Shown: positions 1-11,717 of the stretch, piece after piece | Layout of the letters: each line of letters begins with the position of its first letter | How positions within the stretch are numbered: the stretch's first letter is position 1 | Assembly (NCBI GenBank): GCA_026075535.2 | Contig: AP026543.1 | Coordinates: forward strand, 1,674,001-1,738,000 | Length of the DNA stretch: 64,000 bases | From: Tricholoma matsutake | Lineage: Eukaryota > Basidiomycota > Agaricomycetes > Agaricales > Tricholomataceae | Reading direction: 5' to 3' | Translations under genes and position numbers: made by a program | The notes under the pieces: model-generated | What the model was told of the DNA's origin: nothing | Databases searched by the model: none | Seen by the model: the letters and a program-made list of their open reading frames with translations, nothing else

Positions 1-620
1 GCAGAGGTGGCATTGAAGAAAGCACGTGATGACATGATGCAACATGTGGATCGTACTTGAGCACGTGCTCCAGAGTACAAAGTTGGTGACTTGGTGTGGC
101 TAAGTACCAAGGACCTGAATATTCCATGACCTTTGAGGAAACTTTCAGAGAAACAAGTTGGCCCATATGCAATCTCTAAAGTGATCTCACCTAATGCAGT
201 AGTGCTAAAATTACCCCGATCATTCAAGATTGATCCCAAGATTAACATATCCCACCTACGCCCTTACCGCCCGCCCACTATTCCTGGCCAACAAACTACT
301 CCACAACCTCCAATAATAGTAGAAGGTGCTCCAGAATACATAGTTGAAGAAATTCTAGACTCACATCTTTGATGGAACAAATTGGAGTTCTTAATAAAGT
401 GGAAAAACTATACCGATGAAAATAATTCATGGGAACCTGAAGAGAATTGTAAGCGAGCATGTAACACGATTGCCCAATTCTTTAAATGTAATCTGAATGC
501 TCTGTGTTGCATTGCGAGAATGGTGTATGAGGGGATGAAATTCTGGCCTTACCAAAATTTCACAGAGGGGACAGATGTAATATTTTCTCGCCTGTAAGTC
601 AAGGCATAAAAGGGGGGTAA
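1..620 (+). pseudogene. Gypsy0: integrase C-terminus and chromodomain, decayed
   Basis: Three reading blocks interrupted by stops (near 58, 127 and 370) give the end of a Ty3/Gypsy chromovirus polyprotein. The first block has the integrase tail motif YKVGDLVWLSTKDLNIP, followed by SHLRPYRPP. From about 300 there is a chromodomain: EYIVEEILDSHL, a TGA, then LIKWKNYTDENNSWEPEENC. In this clade the chromodomain directs integration to particular chromatin. The polypurine run just before 621 and the LTR that follows confirm this is the 3' end of the element. The 5' part lies outside the window. The stops make it non-functional. Confidence 0.88.
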
Positions 621-1022
621 TGTTAGGAAACCACCCCATTACCTAATAAAATTTCATTTTTATTTTATTATGTTGAATTATGCTACATGACGCTAAATGA
701 CACTACACTTTGATAGCATGAGAATTTTATTTTGCATGCATCAATATGTACGTGCATGTACGAATGCGTTGGTAACAACAATGTACAATATATGTAACAT
801 AGTATATAAACCCTAAATATATGCCTAGGGGACCCCAGTTGTGTTCTCTTAGGTATTCCACCTATGCTTTCGGTGTGAAAGGCCTTTGTCAACAAACTCA
901 CCTATTAATAACCCCTCACATCAAAACCATCAATTTCCCCATCACACACGTGGATCCCGCCCCCTTCTTGTAGAGAGAACCTGCACTGTCTTAGCTAGCA
1001 GATAGTGGGTGTCGCCCTAACA
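621..1022 (+). repeat. 3' LTR of Gypsy0
   Basis: A 402-bp segment begins TGTTAGG and ends CCTAACA, a perfect 7-bp inverted terminal repeat. It is preceded by the polypurine tract AAAAGGGGGGTAA, the plus-strand primer position for reverse transcription, which resembles that of Gypsy2 further right. Only one LTR of this element is in the window, so no target duplication can be checked. Confidence 0.85.
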
Positions 1023-1024
1023 AC

Positions 1025-1735
1025 TTTGGGCCAAAGGTCCAAAGTCAACTGAAGAATTGTGTACCTGTATTAGGATTAAGCATTGAGTCATGTATACAAG
1101 CTGGCCCATCCACAGTCAGGCTGAGTGAGCAATGTGAGCAAATGCCATCACAAAGATGAGGAGGGGGAGGGGAGAGTTGATGGGAATGGGGAGAGGGGGA
1201 GAGGGGGATGGGGAAAAGAGGAGGTGGGATGAACAGATGGGGAGAGGGTGATGGGGAGGGGGACATGGGGAGGGGGACATGGGAATGGGGACATAGGGAG
1301 GGGGACATGGGGAGGGGGGATGGGGTGAAGAGGAGGAGGGGGGATGGGGTGAAGAGGAGGAGGGGGGATGGGGTGAAGAGGAGGAGGGGGGATGGGGTGA
1401 AGAGGAGGAGGGGGGATGGGGTGAAGAGGAGGAGGGGATGAGGTGATGGGGATTGGGTGATGGGGATGGGGACATGGGGTGATGGAGATGGAGTGATGGG
1501 GAGAGTAGTAAGAGACATGTCCCAAGTAGATTAAAAACTATGCATAGCAATGAGAAAACAACAACCCCCCCACGGTCCAAAGTCAACTGAAGAATTGTGT
1601 ACCTATAGTAGGATTAAGCATTGAGTCATGTACACACTGGCCCATGCCATAGTCAGCCTGAATGAAGAAAATGTATATAAAAACTTAACGTCTGCCAGAG
1701 GCACATTCCTAAACTTGTCCATAATAAAGGGAGGA
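1025..1735 (+). repeat. Noncoding repeat unit, copy 1, with G-rich minisatellite core
   Basis: Two near-identical flanks (about 1033-1100 and 1575-1640, both reading caaagtcaactgaagaattg then ggattaagcattgagtcatg) surround a G-rich core. The tail at 1670-1720 (tgtatataaaaac then gaggcacattccta) recurs at 3150-3190 and, weakly, just after the Helitron helicase at 8640-8680. No coding sequence is supported: the long frames here are translations of the minisatellite. It is probably a non-autonomous relative of the neighbouring Helitron. Confidence 0.6.
1318..1436 (+). repeat. 24-bp G-rich minisatellite (about five units)
   Basis: A 24-bp unit (gatggggtgaagaggagg plus a run of G) is repeated about five times with almost no variation. 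It sits in a longer run (1155-1500) of looser units such as ggggacatggggaggg. The plus strand has many GGGG runs, so G-quadruplex formation is plausible. Confidence 0.85.
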
Positions 1736-2040
1736 TGGTCATGTGGTTACCATATTTGGAGGTCGTGTGAGCTTTGCGAACCCGTGGGATCTTTTTGGAT
1801 GGATGGGAATTTTGGGTTTGTGGGAATTTTTGTGTATATTGGTCAGCATGACAAACCATGCTCTCTTTACTATACTGTGAAATCTTGACTAAGCAAACCC
1901 CGCCAGCTGAACAAAATGCAAAAACCTGATCATGACCCTGGCACATGATCTAGATAAATTGATTTAGACATGTCACTGTATTTAGTCAGTAATGAGTTTA
2001 TCAATAAAATGTGGTTACAATTTGGGCTACAGCAAGCAAG
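1736..2040. other. Unassigned stretch between repeat units
   Basis: AT-leaning sequence with no convincing reading frame. It contains tgactaagcaaaccccgcc, which resembles the stretch after the second repeat unit (about 3250), so it is probably the outer part of the same family of repeats. Confidence 0.4.
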
Positions 2041-2665
2041 CAACTAAGAAAGTGAGCTTTGAGAGCAAGAAAGGAAGACCTGCAAGTAAACAGCCACAAA
2101 AGGAAAGTGAGCTTTGAAATAAAGCAAGCTGTTGAAATGAGTTCATTACAAAGTCAAGTCAAGTCAAGTCAATTTGAAATTAAATTCATTACTGAGCAAT
2201 GTCAACTAAAGAAAGGAAGAAAAGTAAACAGCTTAAAAAAAAAGAAGTGAGCTTCAAAATAAAGCAAGAAGCTGCAAAAGAGAAAAGTTGAAGTGAGTTC
2301 ATTACACAGTCAGTTCATTACAAAATCAAGTCAATTTGAAATTAAATTCATTGTCAATTAAAAGTCATTATGTTCACGAGAAAAGTCAGGTTCATAAGAA
2401 ATGGAGTTCATTACAAAGTCAAGTCAGTTGAAATTAAATTCATTACAGAGCAATGTCAGCTAAAGTCTGAGTTCATTACAAAGTCAAGTCAGTTGAAATT
2501 GAATTCATGATGGAGCAATGTCAGGTAAAGTCATTACATTTATGAGAAAGTCAACTTGATAAAAAAAGTCCATAAAAAAATAAATTCTTTTTACAAGTGA
2601 ATTAAAATGTAAAGTCACTAACAATTAGAAATGAGTTCATTACAAGTAGTAATTAAATTATTAAC
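2040..2665 (+). repeat. Degenerate AT-rich tandem repeat
   Basis: At least four imperfect copies of a roughly 65-100 bp unit, each starting gagttcattacaaagtcaag and continuing through aaattaaattcattac and gagcaatgtcag. Clear starts are near 2139, 2300, 2403 and 2470. No protein is supported. The array lies between the two G-rich repeat units. Confidence 0.75.
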
Positions 2666-2685
2666 AACTCAAGTCAGTAAGAGTA

Positions 2686-3200
2686 ATTTTGTACCTGTTG
2701 TAGGATTAACTATTGAGTCATGTACATGCGAGCTGGCCCATCCAGCCTGAGTGAGCAATGTGAGTGAGTGCCATGTCAATGATGGGGAGGGGGTGGGAGG
2801 AGTTGATGGGGATGGGGACATGGGGATAGGGTGATGGGGATGATGACATGGGGACATGGGGTGATGGGGATGGGACATGGGGATGGGGTGATGGGGATGG
2901 GGACATGGGGATGGGGAGATAGGGATGGGGAGATGGGGAGGGGGTGAGGGGGATGGGGTGAAGATGAGGAGGGGATGAGGAGATACAACAAACCCCCCAC
3001 ATTGACTTTGGGCCAAAGGTTCAAAGTCAACTGAATAATTGTAAACCTGTAGTAGGATTAAGCATTGAGTCATGTACACCTGAGCTGGCCCATGCCACAG
3101 TCAGCCTGAATGATCTACTATTAGATTATTGTATATAGAAAGTGTATATAAAAACCTAATGCATGCTGGAGGCACATTCCTAACTTGTAATATAATAAAG
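2686..3200 (+). repeat. Noncoding repeat unit, copy 2
   Basis: This has the same architecture as the unit at 1025-1735: a left flank (ggattaactattgagtcatg, 2702), a G-rich core of gatggggacatgggg-type units (2780-2985), a right flank (ggattaagcattgagtcatg, 3055) and a tail with gaggcacattcctaac. The piece at 3117-3160 (ctactattagattattgtat) resembles the sequence just before and after the Helitron stop codon at 8535-8560 (gtactactagataatgtata), which links these units to Helitron 3' ends. Confidence 0.6.
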
Positions 3201-4028
3201 TCATGTCAGTCAGCTGACCCAAAGAAAATTTTAAAGTTACATAAAATTTGACTAAGCAGACCATGCTGTTTTATGTCGGCAAAACCCATGCCAGCGCATC
3301 ACGCATCAAAACAAAATAAAATATTTGTTGCACACAACTTCTCTTCTTCCCTACCTTTCTCCCTCTGCGTTCTGCCTTCCACAAAGGTCGGTTTAGGTGT
3401 CATTGGGTCCTGCTGACCATCTGACACTGTTTTGGGGGTTCTGCAGCCCCTGGCTTCTGCCATTTAGAGGGATTTTGCTGTCTTTTCAGTTTTTGGCTAT
3501 CCTTCTTTTGGTGAGTCAGCTACCTTACCTCTTGGTTTCTCATAGTATCTGTCCCTCTAGGCCTGTTTGCACCTGGATTTTTGTTGGGTGTTCCCTTGCC
3601 ATCCTCTCTTTTTTGCTGATGGCCTTCTCTTCCCAGCTTTTGGCCTGGGCCTGCCCTTGAGTGAGGTGAGTGGGTTTTGGTGTTTTCTCTCCTCCCGTTG
3701 CCTTTGCAATTGGGTTCTTGAGGAATCAGTAGACGAAGGTGAAGCCCAGTGAAGTCCTGCCTCCCTGGCTTCTCCTTTTCAACAAAGGAGTGTTAGCCAG
3801 TTGATTTTGGGCCCAAATCCTTGATTTTGGGCCTGGACCTCTCTCTGGGCATAGTGTGTAGGGAGATTGGGTTGGCGGGTATGCAGTTGCCTCCCCTTCC
3901 ATCACTGGAAGTTGCTCCACTGTCAACTACTGCTGTTTACACCGATTTCACTGCTTCCTTTAAGAATCTGAGTGCACAGCAGCAGCAGGAGAGTGCTCCA
4001 TCTCCTTTCACCTGGGCTTCTTAACCAT
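3201..4028 (+). promoter_or_regulatory. Probable leader of the Helitron gene
   Basis: Pyrimidine-rich sequence with no frame that fits a known protein. Possible splice donors occur (gtgagtcagc at 3511; gtgagtgggt near 3667), but only the intron at 4029-4086 is convincing. Its position directly before the Rep/helicase frame suggests promoter and 5' leader. No TATA box is assigned. Confidence 0.4.
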
Positions 4029-7000
4029 GTGAGTACATTCTGATTTCTTTCCTTCTTTTGTTCTATTCTCATCCTTGCCTCTGCAGGGATCAAAACCCTC
4101 CCAACACTCCTCAGTGGATCCATATTGCTGCCCAGCAAAGTGAACAAGACCAGCATGTTCTGGATAGCCCTGAGCGTCACTGCACCCCTCATCATGCCCG
4201 CTGACTGCACTTTGCCCCTCCTCCAATTGGCCTCCCACTCCCTCCTCTTCCTCCTCCCATGGTTGGTCCAGCTGCTAATAACTCTGACCCTTTTGGTGTT
4301 CCCCCACTCCAGGCTCCTGCTCCTGCTCCCCTCACATTTGCAGATCTCATGGCCCAGTATGCTCTTCCACTGCTTCCTGTCAATGCAGGACGAGGTTGTA
4401 GTCATGGAGCTCAAGATTGTGGGGCTGCTCCTGCTCCACTGCCTATGGCTGATCTCATGGCCCAGCATGCAGCTCTTCCACCCTTGCCAGTTGCTCCTGT
4501 ATGTGGACATCAAGGTAGAGGTAGGGGTAGAGGTAGAGGTAGAGGAGCTCCTGTTGCTGTGGTGGGTATTCTCCTTCTACCATTTTGTATGTACATTTCA
4601 TGGCTCAACCAGCCCTTTCCTGCCATGCCTCCTTTGAATCCACTCCAGCCACCTGCTCCTGCCCCTGCTCCTGCTCATCCACCTGCTCCTGCTCTTGCTC
4701 CTGCTCAGCCTCCTGCACCTGCACCTATTCAGCCCCTTCCTGTTGCCCGCCAGCCATTCAATCTCAACTGACCTGTCCACAGTCTTGGGAGTATGGATAT
4801 CCAATGTCCTTCATGCCATGCGCTTCATTGGATGGCAGAGAAAACTGCCAAGTCTTCTCTGATAAATCCCAAGTTTGGCATGTGCTGCTTCAGTGGAAAA
4901 GTCGATCTCCCCCATCTCCATGACCTCCCCCATGAGCTGTTCCAACTCTTCAATGGCCAGGATCATCTCAGCAAAGAGTTCCATGAGCACATACGCAACT
5001 ACAACAATGCACTTGCCATGACCTCCATTGGCCAAAAGCTGGACAACTCCATGAACAATGGCAATGGGCCCTGGATCTTCAGGCTCCATGGTGAGCTGTC
5101 CCACAAAGCAGGTTCCCTTCTCCCCCTTGCAGGCAAGAATCCTGTGTACTCCCAGCTTTACATCTATGATCCTGCTCAGGCACTTGATCATCGTCGCAAC
5201 CACAGACAGAACACCCATCTGCAACCAGACATCTTGAGCAATCTTCAGGACATGCTTCACAACCACCATCCAGGAGTTGCACTCTATAGACAGGCCTTTG
5301 AGCTCACCCGAGACTTGCCACCTGAGCAGCAGTGAAAAATCGCTCTTTGCTTTGATGAGGGCTGTGATTGTTGTCGGTACAACCTTCCTGATGCCAGTCA
5401 AAATGAGATCGCCATTATTCTTCCAGGGGATGGGGACCAGCCAGGGGGCTATTGTGACATTGTTCTCTACCACCAGCATGGAAATGGCCTCCAGTGCATT
5501 TCTGAGTGCCATCCTTTCTATCCTGCCCTCCACTATGTGCTGCTGGATCCCACTGGCCAGCTCTCATGGTAACCCTTAGCTTTAGTACAGAGGTGGTGAG
5601 GAGGTCAATGATCAGGATGGTGCTGTGGAGCCTTCTGCTGAGGAGCCTTGAAAGTGCAAGCATGTCACCAAGTCAGAGTTCTATTGCTATTGCCTTCATC
5701 CATGCCCTCCCAACATTGAGCCCCAGCATATCTTCCAGGCAGGAAAGCTCTTTCGGCAGTATGTGTGCAACCATTGGGCCACCTGTGAGCAGGATCGCCT
5801 GATGTATATTGTGTCCAGCCAGGGCAAGCTTTGCAGTGAGGTGTATTCTGGGCTCACAGATGCTGTTGCAGCCAACATTAATGCAGACCCCAGGGCTCTC
5901 GGTCGGAGGACTATCTTGCCATCTTCCTTTGCTGGAAGCACCCGCCACATGCAGCAGCTCCTCCAGGATTCATTGGCCATCAATTGGTACTTCAAAGGTG
6001 GTGACCTCTTTCTCACTATGACTGCCAGCCCCAACTGGCCAGAGATCCAGAATGCCCTGTTGCCGGGTCAGGATCCAGCAGACCATCCTGACTTGGCAGT
6101 TCAGGCTTTTGAGGCAAAGCGCAGGGAGCTGATCAAGGACATTGAGCATGGCATCTTTGGCAAAGCTGTTGGTCATGTCTTTGTAATTGAGTTCCAGAAG
6201 TGTGGCCTTCCTCACATGCACTGCATCATCTTCCTTGATGAGGCTTCCAAGCTCCGCACCCCAGAGGACATAGACAGTCTTCTTTCCTGCAAATTCCCTG
6301 TTGATGATCCTGAGCTCCTTGAGTTGGTCAAGCAGTTCATGGTCCACAAGCCCTGCGGTGCTGAAAATGACAATGCTGATGCCCCATGCTTGGTCAATGG
6401 CAAGTGCTCCAAGAACTTTCCCAAGCCCTTCAGAGAGCACACTACCATCTCTGATGATTCTTATGCCTCTTCAAGGCGACACAACACTGGCCAGACCTTT
6501 GAGGTCTGGGGGAAGCAGGTCAACAATTGCTGGGTCGTCACTTACTGTGCCTATCTTATATGGAAGTATTGCTGCCACATCAATGTTGAGATCATTTCCT
6601 CCATCAAGGCCTTGAAGTACATCTACAAGTACGTTTACAAAGGCCATGATCAGGTCACAATGCAGTTTGGCACCTGTGATAATGAAGTTAGGCAGTACTT
6701 GGATGCCCACTTTGTTTCTGCCTGCGAGTCCTTCTGGTGTCTCTTCCACTTTGTCATGCATGGTGCCTCTCCCAATGTTGTTCGCCTCCATGTCCACCTT
6801 CCAAATGAGCAAAATGTCACATGGAGTGAGGATAGAGTGGAGACTGTGCAGCAGGTCATAGAGCAAGCAGCCACAAAAGACACCACTCTCACTGCATTCT
6901 TCAAGGCCAACCTGGAATATCCAGAGGTTGGTGGTGGCCTTCTGTACCAGGACTATCCCTCCAAGTTTGTGCATCACAAGAGTACTAGCAAGTGGAAACC

Positions 7001-8555
7001 CAGGCAATGTGGCTTTGCAGTTGGCAGGCTGTATTATGTCCACCCCACTGCTGGTGAGCACTTTTATCTCCACCTTCTTCTCACCTCTGTCAGGGGCCCA
7101 ACATCATTTGAGAACCTCCTCACCTTCCAAGATGTGCAGGCACCATCTTTTAGAGAGGCCTGCCTCACCCGTGGACTATTAGAAGATGATCAGGAGTGGC
7201 ATCAGTGTCTAGAGGAGGCCAGGTCCATGCAGACAGGTCAGCAGCTTTGCCATTTGTTTGTGACCACCCTTCGTGACTGTCTGCCCTCTGATCCTGCTGC
7301 ACTCTGGAATACCTTTTGGATTCACATCTGTGATGACCTGCACTACCGCCTTCAGCATGACTACAACTGCCTCAACCCCACTGATGATGATGTCCAGGAC
7401 TATGGCCTCTTCCTCATTGACCGGCTTCTCTCACACACCAACAAGTCCCTCACTGATTGGCCCACTATGCCTCAGTATATCCAGGACTGGCAAGCCATGG
7501 TTGGCAACCACCTCATCAATGAGCAGAGGTTGTACAATGCTGAGGAGCAAGTAGTCTTGGCAGCTGAGCATAAGGCAAGGTTGAATCAGGATCAGAGGGT
7601 GGCATTTGATGAAATTCTTGCTGCAGTCCCTGCTCAGTCTGGCCAGACCTTTTTCCTTCATGGCCCTGGAGGCACTGGCAAGACATATGTCTACAATACT
7701 GTGCTACAGGCTTCACTCCCAGGCTAAGATTGTTCTCTGTGTTGCATCCTCAGGCATTGCTGCCCTTCTTCTCAAAGGTGGTTGTACTGCACACTCTACA
7801 ACATCCATCTTCCTGACCATTTCAAGTGCCCAGAGAACTTTGTCCCCTCCCTCATGGATGCCATCTATCCTGACATCCATCATCCACAACAGCACTCAGA
7901 CCACTACTTCTCAGATCAGACAATCCTCTCAAGCTGCAATGATGATGTGGATGACCTCAATGCTTATATCCTTCACAAGTTCCCTGGACAGCAGAGGGTG
8001 TTTCACAGTGCTGACTCAATTCCAAACAACACACAAGACCAGGGAGAGCTCATGTACCCTGTGGAGTACCTGAACTCGATCAACTGCTTGGGACTGCCAT
8101 TGGCTCAGACAGCTCCCAAGATTGGTTGTCCAGTGATGGTGCTTCAGAACCTGGATCCTGGGCATGGTGTCTGCAATGGGAGCAGAGGAATTCTCACAAG
8201 GATGAGAAACAGGGTGTTAGAGGTACGGCTTCTTACTGGGGATCATGCTGGAGAGACTGTGTTCATTCCAAGGATTACACTGCGACCAACTGAGGATCAA
8301 GTGCCTTTTGAGTTCACTAGGAGGCAGTGTCCAGTGTGGCTCTCCTTTGCAATGACAATCAACAAGTCACAGGGCCAGTCTGTCAGACATGTTGGTCTTG
8401 ACCTGTGGACTCCAGTTTTTACACATGGGCAGTTCTATGTGGCAATCTCTTGGGTGACATCAGTTCACAACATCAAAGCCATCTGGGCAAGTATGAGTGA
8501 GGAGGCAATAACAAAAAATATTGTATATAATGAAGTACTACTAGATAATGTATAG
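4027..8555 (+). pseudogene. Helitron Rep/helicase, decayed
   Basis: Rolling-circle transposase of a Helitron. In order: a Pro/Ala-rich N-terminus with a GRGRGRG run (4500s); the N-terminal zinc-finger-like region (CPSCHALHW at 4803, FGMCCFSGKV); a conserved block with HNHHPGVALYRQAFELT and HYVLLDP; the HUH nuclease motif GLPHMHCIIF (about 6210); the Tyr motif YIYKYVYKG (about 6620); and a PIF1-type Walker A, GPGGTGKT (7663). The C-terminal helicase block has MTINKSQGQS and YVAISWVTS, where R is usual instead of W. It is dead: stops at 4202, 4769, 5333, 5570 and about 5650, frame changes near 5580 and 7730, and loss of the helicase middle around 7800. Several stops fit CGA-to-TGA changes. Confidence 0.93.
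4029..4086 (+). other. 58-nt intron that splits the Helitron start codon
   Basis: The donor gtgagtacat and the acceptor after a pyrimidine-rich tract (cttgcctctgcag) define a typical basidiomycete intron. Removing it joins aaccAT to GGATCAAAAC, creating an ATG in a good context (aaccATGG) that is in frame with the downstream coding region (MDQNPPNTPQWIH). Neither side carries this ATG alone. Confidence 0.6.
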
Positions 8556-8689
8556 ATAGAGTGCACATAAAGATGGGTACAATAATATATCATAGTATAT
8601 AATATAATGTATCATAGCACATATATAAAGATGTGTAGATATAAATATAAATATCACCTGTGTGCTAAAGGCACATTCAAAAAGCTTGT

Positions 8690-8739
8690 GTCAGGTCAAA
8701 GTCAGGTCATGCATTTTTCTGACATGACTTTGACCTGAC
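8690..8739 (+). repeat. Near-perfect hairpin after the Helitron helicase
   Basis: Left arm GTCAGGTCAAAGTCAGGTCA (8690-8709) pairs with the right arm at 8720-8739 at 19 of 20 positions around a 10-nt loop. Helitrons carry a 3' hairpin near their terminus, but no clean CTRR end follows at the usual spacing, so the exact boundary is unresolved. Confidence 0.65.
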
Positions 8740-9568
8740 ATTTTGACCAGTTTTTTAACATTTACCTCACTTTGTTGACTTGCACCTGACTATCACGTGA
8801 CTCTGAGAAATTTCCTTTTTTACAGAGAATGACTCTTAACAACCAATCACCATTTGACATGTCAACATGTATCGGGTATTTTGAATCTGAAATTTTCTCA
8901 GTCTGCAAAACCCACTACTAAAGTAGTGGGGATTTGACCATGTGACACCCCCTTGAAGTGTTGGCACTGCAAGCCTGCAAGGCCCACAATGCATCAAATA
9001 CTGGCATGTCAGCTGTCCCTACACACGACTACTCAAAATGAAAAGTAAGTAATGGCAGGCCCTAAGTTATGTTGGAATTTGTTGACCCGGTATATAACTG
9101 GCAATAACTGAAGCGACCCACTTAATCAGAGCTGAGGATTATGACCCAAGTTATAATTAGATCATGATCTGACATAATCAGCACTTGCTGGTTGTAATCT
9201 TGGTCATAACTCTATTCAGCATTTCATTCACCTCATTCTTCCTCTCTGGTTGCCTCATCCATCTCCCTTTCTGAATCTCCAGTTACCTTGTCTGACCTCA
9301 CTTTTGCCTTGTCCATTTGGGTTGCATCCTTTCCTCAGCACTCCAGGGTAGACTTGGTGTCTCCCTTGTGGAACAGACTTGGTGTCTGTCTGCTCTTTCT
9401 GCCTGACTTGGTGTCAGTGCATGTTTCTTGAAATCCAAATCTCGCCTGATCTTTGGGTGCATGTTCCTTGGAGTTCTCTCACTTGATCTTTTGGCAGCCT
9501 ACTTTCTTGACCTGGACAACTTCATATTACAGGCTTCGCTCTTGTCTTAGCATTAGTTTCCTGCTTTG
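8740..9568. other. Unassigned region and upstream leader of the next gene
   Basis: 8740-9230 has no supported gene; it contains short tgacctgac/gttgacttgcacctgac repeats. From about 9230 the sequence becomes pyrimidine-rich (cattcttcctctctgg, then repeated cttggtgtc phrases) and looks like the 5' leader of the following gene, ending at the intron donor at 9569. Confidence 0.4.
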
Positions 9569-9620
9569 GTATGTCACTTCTGCCCCTCTTTTGCTGACTG
9601 AAAATATGTGCATCCTTCAG
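9569..9620 (+). other. Predicted 5' leader intron
   Basis: A 52-nt GT-AG intron (donor gtatgtcact, acceptor atccttcag). The first ATG of the downstream frame (9630) lies ten bases after the acceptor. Confidence 0.5.
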
Positions 9621-9629
9621 ATCATCAAA

Positions 9630-11717
9630 ATGGCCCTTATCTTGGATGAACAAACTCTGCTGCACAACAGTCATTATGGTCAGCTGCTAGAGTTTTCTGA
9701 TGCTAAATGTCATTACTGATTTTAGCACTTTGTACAGTCCAGATAGGTCCCCTCGATGGCAAGGTTGGCGCAATGATCTCTGATGGTCATGCATTTATCA
9801 CATCATCAAGCAAAGATTATGTTCCCTACCCTCCTCTTGGAAGCCATCGTCAAGTACAGCTTCTCTCTGACTCACGTTATGCCAATGACAACCCTATCTT
9901 ATGGCTGCAACCATTTATTCCCTATTTTTCGCACTATGGAGCGATTCCTCAGCCCTACTCGCTTTATGAGCATCAAATAATCTGGTGGATGCCCTCCCAT
10001 GATTATTTCATCCATCATGCGCACCCAGCATCCCTGGTCTCTGGTCTAGGAAAACTTTCTGATATAAAATTCGCTGAACTGAAAGCATCTGTCAATCCTC
10101 TCTTAGAGTGCTTGAAGAATTATCAGGCCAAGACTTCCTCTGAGCAACAACCCCAAATACTCCATCCTTTTGTCAAAATGCTCATGCACAACCTTGCTCG
10201 GTTGGAGTCTGTGTACACCAACTTTTGCCAGATGGAGTTCAGCATACAAGATGTGCAATGGACTTGGCTGGAGCTCACTGCCCTTCTTGACTACATGGAA
10301 ATCTACAAGCCTTGGATGGATGGGCATGCTCACAGTGCCTCTGAAGTTGCTAACACCATTGGTGTTTTCACGCATGATCTACGAGTCACCCAAGACTTCT
10401 TTACAGCAGGTCTCCCATACTGGCTCATCCGTCCAGCCTCGGACTTCACCAACCAGATCATTCACAAAGTAGTTGTACCCAAAGATCCGAAGCGTGCTCT
10501 CTGTTTCAGGGCCCATTCATTTTCATATCCCGTCCTCTTCACTGGTCCAGCATCATCACTTGAAAAGTACCACTTGATTCATCAATATGCCCAAAACTTT
10601 CTATGTGTGCCTGATACTTTCAACACTTCAAGCGATCCAGAGCGCATTGCCCCATCCATGAACAGTCCAGCTTGCCAGAGGATGGAGGCACCCTCAGTTG
10701 CTAGCTCCAGCACCCAGCACTTCTCAGCCCACTCTAGGTCAATGTCAAAAAGCCATCAACATGGTCATTCAAAGAATCAACATCAATTTGGTATGGTGCA
10801 TTTTACTTTGTTCAGACTGTTTCTCACATTTTGCAGGTTGTCCACAGCCATCTCCTTCCACCTGCAACAAGTTTCTCCCTGTCGAAAATAGCCCCATCTT
10901 TCCAATTCCAATTAGTTCCTGGGTTGAGGCTTTAGCTGCCATGGATTGTGATCCCTCCTGAGTTGACCCCAGGTGTTGATCACCCAATGACCGCAAATAC
11001 CTGTTTCCTGAACCTGCCATCTTTGCTACCGCTAACAAAGCACATCATGCTACATACTTTACAACTTGGAATGCCATCGAGCTAGTATGTATCTACCAGC
11101 TATACATGTCCTCATCTGTCACCCCCTTGTCAAATAAAGAGTGGCGAGATGTCCTCATTGGAGATATAAAGTCAAAATCTCCCAACACAAAATCAGCTCA
11201 GGCCTGGAAAAATGCTTGACGTCTTCTTGGCTCTGCTCTTGAGGAATTGGACATTCAGATCAACCAGGCACCATCCATCAATACTACACCTTCGTTACCA
11301 GACTCCAAAGCTCAAAAAGTTCTTTGGAAGCTAGCTGAACTGAATTTTTGCTTCGAGCTATTGGTGCTGGACAAACGTGCATGTCAGTCAAATCATGATG
11401 AGGACACTCGCCAAGACCTTGTTCAAGATTGCTTTGGTAGCTGTTCACTTCTTGTTGTTGATTACAAACAGGCAAACATGGGGTTGGGGTCTGTGAATTG
11501 GCATGAGAGATTGCCATGCTTGCTGGCACTTCGGAAGCTGATGAAGGATTGGGATGGAATGAAAGCAACACCACTTCTTTTACAGGACTGTACTTCTTTG
11601 ACAGATTATTCCGAAGTGGATGTGCTGCAGTTGGAGGATGCTATTACTAGATTCTACACTGACTCTTTCTTCCATTTTTTTGGTTGTGCCCCTGTCATAC
11701 CTACGCATCTGCCTTAG
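9630..11717 (+). pseudogene. Multicopy Agaricomycete gene of unknown function, decayed
   Basis: The frame starts at ATG 9630 (MALILDEQTLLHNSHYGQLL), shifts frame near 9715, runs through a block with WLQPFIPYFSHYGAIPQPYS, ELTALLDYMEIYKP and YWLIRPASDFTNQIIHKVV, and ends in a Ser-rich region (about 10690-10790). A 46-nt intron (10791-10836) joins QHQFG to CPQPSPST. The C-terminal part continues in one frame to THLP at 11717 but has TGA stops at about 10959, 10977 and 11217. I recognise this only as a family repeated in many Agaricomycete genomes; I know of no function. There are no membrane segments or catalytic motifs I can name. Confidence 0.65.

Noticed and set aside
1318..1436. CRISPR-like regular repeats
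   Set aside because: Tandem minisatellite with no spacers; the genome is eukaryotic.
1045..1586. Long minus-strand Pro/Ser/His-rich frames
   Set aside because: They are translations of the G-rich minisatellite; the repeat has open frames on several phases and no protein domain.
3511..3545. Possible 35-nt intron in the Helitron leader
   Set aside because: Shorter than normal for these fungi and with no reading frame to support it.
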